Source: RYN-433 sp036558265 (lineage in GTDB: Bacteria; Planctomycetota; Phycisphaerae; Tepidisphaerales; Tepidisphaeraceae). Taken from it: a stretch of DNA of 9,472 bases. Numbering within the stretch: the stretch's first letter is position 1; the number at the start of each line of letters is the position of its first letter. The notes beneath the pieces were generated by a model that saw nothing but the letters and a program-made list of their open reading frames with translations, was not told the DNA's origin and searched no databases. Shown here piece by piece: positions 6,663-9,472 of this stretch. The position numbers were made by a program, and so were the translations under genes. The stretch spans positions 1-9,472 of the forward strand of contig DATBFY010000495.1 in assembly GCA_036558265.1 (NCBI GenBank). Reading direction: 5' to 3'.

Positions 6663-7703
6663 TCAGAACTGCCACCCCACGCTCAACACGTGCCGCAGGT
6701 CGTCGTTGCTCGCCCCCGGCGCAGGCACCGAGTCGTAGCTCAGGGTAAACTTGTATTCCAGGAACAATGACCCGGTCAGTCCCACCCGCATCCCCGCGTT
6801 GGCGTTGATCAGGTAATCGTCGATGTCCTTGAAACTCGGCAAATACTCCGTGTCCTGGAACAGCGTCAGCCGGTCGTTGAACTTCTTCTCGATCTTGTAC
6901 GCCAACCGCCCCGACAGGTACTCGTTGTGCTCGCGGAACTCGGCCGTCGCCGCAGTCGTCGTGTCCGGCGGCGAGAACTTCTCGTAAACGTACGTCAACC
7001 CCGCTTCCGCCGACGCCTTCAGGTCGTCGCGATCCACGAACTGGTAACCCAAGCCGATACCCGGCGTCAGCCGCAGATCCAGGTTCGCGATGTTGTCCTT
7101 CTCCACCTTCACGTTCGCATACCCGTACAGCTTGGGCGAATAGAAGTAGTCATACTTCGCCCGCGCATTCCAGTTGTCGGTGGTGGTCCTCTTCTCACCC
7201 GTAGCCGGGTCGCGCTGCCGGCCGAACAGGTAGGTTGCGCCCGCCGTCAGGCGGTCGTCCAGCCGGCGCTTCTCGACGTTGGCCTCGAAGTTCGCGTTGT
7301 CCGTGTCCGAGTTCCCGCGCGTGACCAGCAGACCCGCCAGCAGAGATCCGCTCCATCCGTCCTTCGGGTTGATCGCCTTCACCTGTTCGACGGGGACGGT
7401 CCGGGCCTGCGGCGTGCCGGGGGCGATCGTCACGTCGCCCTGCTTCGCGGCCTCCGACACCGCCGCCTTCATCGTCCCACCGCCCTCCAGCCGCACGTCC
7501 AGCGGCTCGTCCGACTTGAACGACTCCAGGTCCGACCGGTTCACCGTCACTTCGCCGGCGAACTTCGACTTGAACGTGAGCCGCCCGCCCTCCATCCGCA
7601 CGATCTGTCCGCTCAACCGATCGCCATTCTTGAAAAAGATTTCGTCGGCCAGCCCCTGATTACTCAGCAAGAGCACGATGACGCCGATACAACCAGCCCG
7701 CAA
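6663..7703 (-). CDS. DUF481 outer-membrane beta-barrel protein (second tandem copy)
   Basis: This 346-residue exported protein is of the DUF481 family, whose best known member is the salt-induced outer-membrane protein YdiY of E. coli. Signal peptide: MRAGCIGVIVLLLSNQGLA, cut before DEIFF. Residues 20-110 form a small beta-rich domain beginning IFFKNGDRLSG, with KFAGEVTV. From Trp117 the barrel repeats start (WSGSLLAGLL, RGNSD at about 129-133), with TTDNW and alternating aromatic strands down to a terminal Phe (VGWQF), the usual BAM recognition signal. The start is taken as TTG at 7703 because AGGAGG ends 7 nt upstream; GTG at 7706 would be only 4 nt away and adds one residue. The gene has its own promoter. 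It is paralogous to the DUF481 gene 109 nt upstream, with about half of the last 80 positions identical by eye, plus an extra loop of about six residues (PPDTTTAATAE region). The transported or bound substrate is unknown. Confidence 0.87.
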   Translation of the reverse strand: MRAGCIGVIVLLLSNQGLADEIFFKNGDRLSGQIVRMEGGRLTFKSKFAGEVTVNRSDLESFKSDEPLDVRLEGGGTMKAAVSEAAKQGDVTIAPGTPQARTVPVEQVKAINPKDGWSGSLLAGLLVTRGNSDTDNANFEANVEKRRLDDRLTAGATYLFGRQRDPATGEKRTTTDNWNARAKYDYFYSPKLYGYANVKVEKDNIANLDLRLTPGIGLGYQFVDRDDLKASAEAGLTYVYEKFSPPDTTTAATAEFREHNEYLSGRLAYKIEKKFNDRLTLFQDTEYLPSFKDIDDYLINANAGMRVGLTGSLFLEYKFTLSYDSVPAPGASNDDLRHVLSVGWQF

Positions 7704-7707
7704 CACG

Positions 7708-7716
7708 TCACCTCCT
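7708..7716 (-). promoter_or_regulatory. Nine-base Shine-Dalgarno of the second DUF481 gene
   Basis: AGGAGGTGA on the - strand is complementary to the conserved bacterial 16S rRNA tail (TCACCTCCT) over nine bases. The AGGAGG core leaves 7 nt to TTG at 7703, or 4 nt to GTG at 7706, which decides the start. The weak start codon may be balanced by this strong site. Confidence 0.8.
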
Positions 7717-7734
7717 GGGTCGGTGGTGGAGCGG

Positions 7735-7763
7735 GTTGTATGAACCGGCCGGAATTGGGTCAA
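7735..7763 (-). promoter_or_regulatory. Sigma-70-like promoter of the second DUF481 gene
   Basis: TTGACC (7763-7758, five of six) and TACAAC (7740-7735, four of six) are 17 bp apart on the - strand. A start near 7728 gives a leader of about 25 nt that just includes the Shine-Dalgarno. This implies the second copy can be expressed separately from MscL and the first copy. Confidence 0.6.
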
Positions 7764-7812
7764 GGCGTCGTCAACCGGCGTGCCCCTTGGGCGCATGGCG
7801 GTCCACGCCGCG

Positions 7813-8823
7813 CTAGAATTTCCAACCCACCCCCACGATGTTTCGCACGTCGCTGCGGCTGGCCGCCTCCGCGGGCGTCGCGTCGTAGCGGAACTCGAGC
7901 TTGTATTCGGCGAACATCTTCGCCGTCAGCGTCGCCCGGATTCCCGCATCCGTGATGATCAGGTAATCGTCGAGCCGCTCCAGGCTCGGGTAGTACTCCA
8001 GGTTGTGAAACAGTTCCACCTTATCGTTGAACTTCTTGTTGACGTGATACGCCAGCTTGGCAGCGATGAAATCGTTGCTGTCGCCGTTCTCGAACTTTTC
8101 GATCACGTACGACAGGCCCGCCTCGGTCGAGAGCTTGAAGTCCGGCGCGTCGATCCACTGGTAACCCAGGCCGGCCGCCGGCGTGAAGCGGTAGTCCACG
8201 TCCGCGATCCGGTCGTGCTCGTACCGCAGGCTTGCGAAGGCGTAGAGCCTGGGCGTGAGAAAGTAATCGTACTCGCCAGTTCCGTACCAGTTGTCGGTCG
8301 ACGAGAACTTGTTCCCGGTGCTGTCCCGCTGGCGGCCGAAGTTGTACCCGCCGGTGAAGATCCACCGATCCTGCTCGGTGCGCCGGGTGAGGTCGAACGA
8401 GATGTTCGCCTGGTCGCTGTACGAGTTGCCGCGCGAGAAGAGCGCCCCCGCCACGACGTCGCCCGTCCATGCCTCGCTGAAGTTGACGTACTTCATCTGG
8501 TCCACGTGAACGGTGCGGCTTGCGCCGGCGGGCGCCTCCATTTTCACCGTGCCCGCGGTGTCGCCCGCGGCTGCTTTCGCGGTGATGCGCTGGCCGTCGG
8601 TCGTGCGGATCTCGACCGGCGCGTCGCTGGTGAAGGTCTTGACGTCCTTCATGTCCACCTTGATCTCGCCGGCGAGCTTGGAGTCGATCGTCATCTTCCC
8701 GTCGCTGACCGACAGGATCTTGCCGGTGATCCGGTCGCCATTGTTGAACAGCACCTCGTCGGCGTCGCAAACGGCCGAGGCCGCTGAGAGCGCGAACGCC
8801 AGCCCGATCATCGTTACCCGCAT
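7813..8823 (-). CDS. DUF481 outer-membrane beta-barrel protein (first tandem copy)
   Basis: This 336-residue DUF481 protein has the same plan as its downstream neighbour: an N-terminal signal (MRVTMIGLAFALSAASA, cut near residue 17 or 21), a small beta-rich domain starting LFNNGDRITG with KLAGEIKV, then a barrel from Trp119 (WTGDVVAGALFSRGNS, with GNS at 132-134), STDNW, and a final GVGWKF ending in Phe. DUF481 proteins are outer-membrane barrels of unknown cargo; E. coli YdiY is salt-induced. AAGGAG lies 8 nt before the ATG at 8823. The gene begins 34 nt after the mscL stop with no terminator between, so the two are probably co-transcribed. An osmotic-stress role is therefore plausible but inferred. 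Cys19 is not in a proper lipobox, so a lipoprotein is unlikely. Confidence 0.88.
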   Translation of the reverse strand: MRVTMIGLAFALSAASAVCDADEVLFNNGDRITGKILSVSDGKMTIDSKLAGEIKVDMKDVKTFTSDAPVEIRTTDGQRITAKAAAGDTAGTVKMEAPAGASRTVHVDQMKYVNFSEAWTGDVVAGALFSRGNSYSDQANISFDLTRRTEQDRWIFTGGYNFGRQRDSTGNKFSSTDNWYGTGEYDYFLTPRLYAFASLRYEHDRIADVDYRFTPAAGLGYQWIDAPDFKLSTEAGLSYVIEKFENGDSNDFIAAKLAYHVNKKFNDKVELFHNLEYYPSLERLDDYLIITDAGIRATLTAKMFAEYKLEFRYDATPAEAASRSDVRNIVGVGWKF

Positions 8824-8857
8824 TGGCCATTCTCCTTCCCGATTCAGTTGAAGGGGA

Positions 8858-9340
8858 TCACGTCGTCGCCGGGGTCGGCGCCGCCGCGGTCTCCGTGATG
8901 TCGCTGGTGCAGAATCCGCACCGCACCGCCTTGATGGGCACCGTGTTCATGCAATAGGGGCAGGTCTTGGTCGTCGCCTCGGCGGGCTCCTCTGACTGCG
9001 TTCGCGCCGACAGCTTCACGATCCAGCCGATCACCTTGACCATCAGGAGGAAGATCGCCGTCGCGATGATCAGGAAGCTGATCAGGTCACCCAGGAACGC
9101 CCCGAACTTGATCCCCCGCCAGCTCCAGTTGGCATAGCCCGCGGCGCCCTGGTTCTTGGGGTCGGCGCCGAAGACGCTCAGGACCGGCAGGAAGAGGTTG
9201 TCCACGAAGGAGGTGATCAGCTTGCCGAACGCCCCGCCCAGCACGACGCCGATCGCCAGTTGGATCAGGTTCCCCTTGAAGGCGAACTCCTTGAACTCGT
9301 TGAGGTTGGATTTGAAGACGCCGACGGCTTTCGTGAACAT
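8858..9340 (-). CDS. mscL: Large-conductance mechanosensitive channel MscL with C-terminal zinc ribbon
   Basis: This 160-residue inner-membrane channel opens under membrane tension to release solutes during hypo-osmotic shock. Counting from the ATG at 9340: FKEFAFKGNLIQLAIGVVLG (residues 16-35) opens the pore-lining first helix (about 19-50), with the family's small-residue Gly/Ala pattern. A periplasmic loop (about 58-76) follows, then a second membrane helix (about 79-108, DLISFLIIATAIF). The usual amphipathic C-terminal helix is not evident. Instead a linker leads to CPYC and CGFC (Cys127, 130, 141, 144; CX2C-X10-CX2C), a zinc-ribbon-like knuckle in the cytoplasm, then an Ala/Pro/Thr tail. 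GGAGG lies 5 nt before the ATG. The longer in-frame GTG at 9421 is rejected because family homology starts at MFTKAVGVFK. It is the first gene of a likely mscL-DUF481 unit. Confidence 0.95.
   Translation of the reverse strand: MFTKAVGVFKSNLNEFKEFAFKGNLIQLAIGVVLGGAFGKLITSFVDNLFLPVLSVFGADPKNQGAAGYANWSWRGIKFGAFLGDLISFLIIATAIFLLMVKVIGWIVKLSARTQSEEPAEATTKTCPYCMNTVPIKAVRCGFCTSDITETAAAPTPATT
8909..8962 (-). other. CX2C-X10-CX2C zinc-ribbon segment of MscL
   Basis: This codes for residues 127-144 of MscL, from CPYCMNTVP to RCGFC. The four cysteines are spaced like a small zinc ribbon. Metal binding is inferred from the spacing. Confidence 0.75.
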
Positions 9341-9370
9341 GTGAACCTCCGGTTCTCGCGCGCGAAGCGC

Positions 9371-9399
9371 TATTAATCCCCCCCGGCCGCACCGGTCAA
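9371..9399 (-). promoter_or_regulatory. Candidate promoter of the mscL gene
   Basis: TTGACC (9399-9394, the same -35 as the second DUF481 promoter) is followed after 17 bp by the AT-rich TTAATA (9376-9371), or after 18 bp by TAATAG. The -10 is poor, but it is the only AT-rich spot in a G-run region. An AT-rich patch with a TTTGCAAA palindrome (9401-9408) abuts the -35 and could act as an UP element or operator. Confidence 0.4.
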
Positions 9400-9431
9400 A
9401 TTTGCAAACTCTTGTGAACACCCCGTCGGCT

Positions 9432-9472
9432 TCAGGCGACGTCGAGCCGGGGGACGTATTCGTTGGGCACGG
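9432..9472 (-). CDS. Possible C-terminal end of an upstream gene
   Basis: On the - strand the right edge reads in one frame as VPNEYVPRLDVA followed by TGA (9434-9432). It ends 91 nt before the mscL start. The residue mix looks like a real C terminus, but twelve codons are too few to identify a family or to exclude chance. Confidence 0.3.
   Translation of the reverse strand, partial: VPNEYVPRLDVA

Noticed and set aside
7764..7812. Possible terminator after the first DUF481 gene (GGCGTG/CACGCC arms with a mismatched inner stem)
   Set aside because: The stem is short and imperfect, and no T-run follows on the - strand. The GC content makes such pairings common.
4123..7955. Long + strand open frames at 4123-5397, 5693-6505 and 6927-7955
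   Set aside because: They lie antisense to DUF1015, SGNH and DUF481 genes that have clear motifs, signal peptides and start signals. Their products are Arg/His/Leu-rich with no motifs.
9341..9421. A 27-residue N-terminal extension of MscL from GTG at 9421
   Set aside because: The added residues contain an Arg/Cys-rich stretch unlike MscL and run through the candidate promoter. The ATG at 9340 has GGAGG 5 nt upstream and begins the family homology.
1..9472. CRISPR array, tRNA/rRNA genes, insertion sequences, phage or defence genes
   Set aside because: I saw no direct-repeat arrays, tRNA-like cloverleaf with conserved arms, transposase or recombinase motifs, or toxin-antitoxin or restriction genes. 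The gene set looks like core chromosome.

Overview
The window looks like ordinary chromosomal DNA from a GC-rich Gram-negative-type bacterium. The best guess is a Planctomycetota member of Phycisphaerae type. The basis is indirect: roughly two-thirds GC, two outer-membrane DUF481 barrels with an N-terminal 'NGDR' domain, a secreted SGNH hydrolase, a lone STAS protein, and a mix of Shine-Dalgarno-led genes and genes with no Shine-Dalgarno. No rRNA, tRNA, CRISPR array, insertion sequence or phage gene was seen.

Layout. One gene runs on the + strand: the 3' part of a PDZ/S41 C-terminal processing peptidase, cut by the left edge (1-2010). It converges on a row of seven genes on the - strand, with a bidirectional hairpin terminator at 2036-2071 between the two directions. 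In transcription order, from right to left, the - strand genes are: MscL with a C-terminal zinc ribbon (8858-9340); two tandem DUF481 outer-membrane proteins (7813-8823 and 6663-7703); a secreted SGNH/GDSL hydrolase (5186-6493); a DUF1015 protein (3832-5142); an M16-family protein lacking the zinc motif (2491-3726); and a single-domain STAS protein (2098-2427). The last 41 bases may hold the end of one more - strand gene.

How the genes may work together. MscL and the first DUF481 gene are 34 nt apart and probably share a transcript. MscL releases solutes at hypo-osmotic shock, and some DUF481 proteins (E. coli YdiY) are known as salt-induced, so an osmotic or envelope-stress unit is a reasonable inference. 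The second DUF481 gene has its own good promoter (TTGACC-17-TACAAC) and a 9-nt Shine-Dalgarno. The remaining genes look like separately transcribed housekeeping or envelope genes with no obvious shared pathway.

The most interesting signals are regulatory or degenerate rather than a new system. (1) The three - strand genes with no Shine-Dalgarno (STAS, DUF1015, SGNH) each have a TANNNT hexamer 7-8 nt before ATG and a -35-like hexamer exactly 17 bp further up, as expected for leaderless mRNAs. (2) The M16 protein has lost all three HxxEH residues but keeps the substrate-binding Arg/Tyr pair. (3) MscL carries a CX2C-X10-CX2C knuckle where the usual C-terminal helix would be. I found no convincing evidence of an undescribed multi-gene system.
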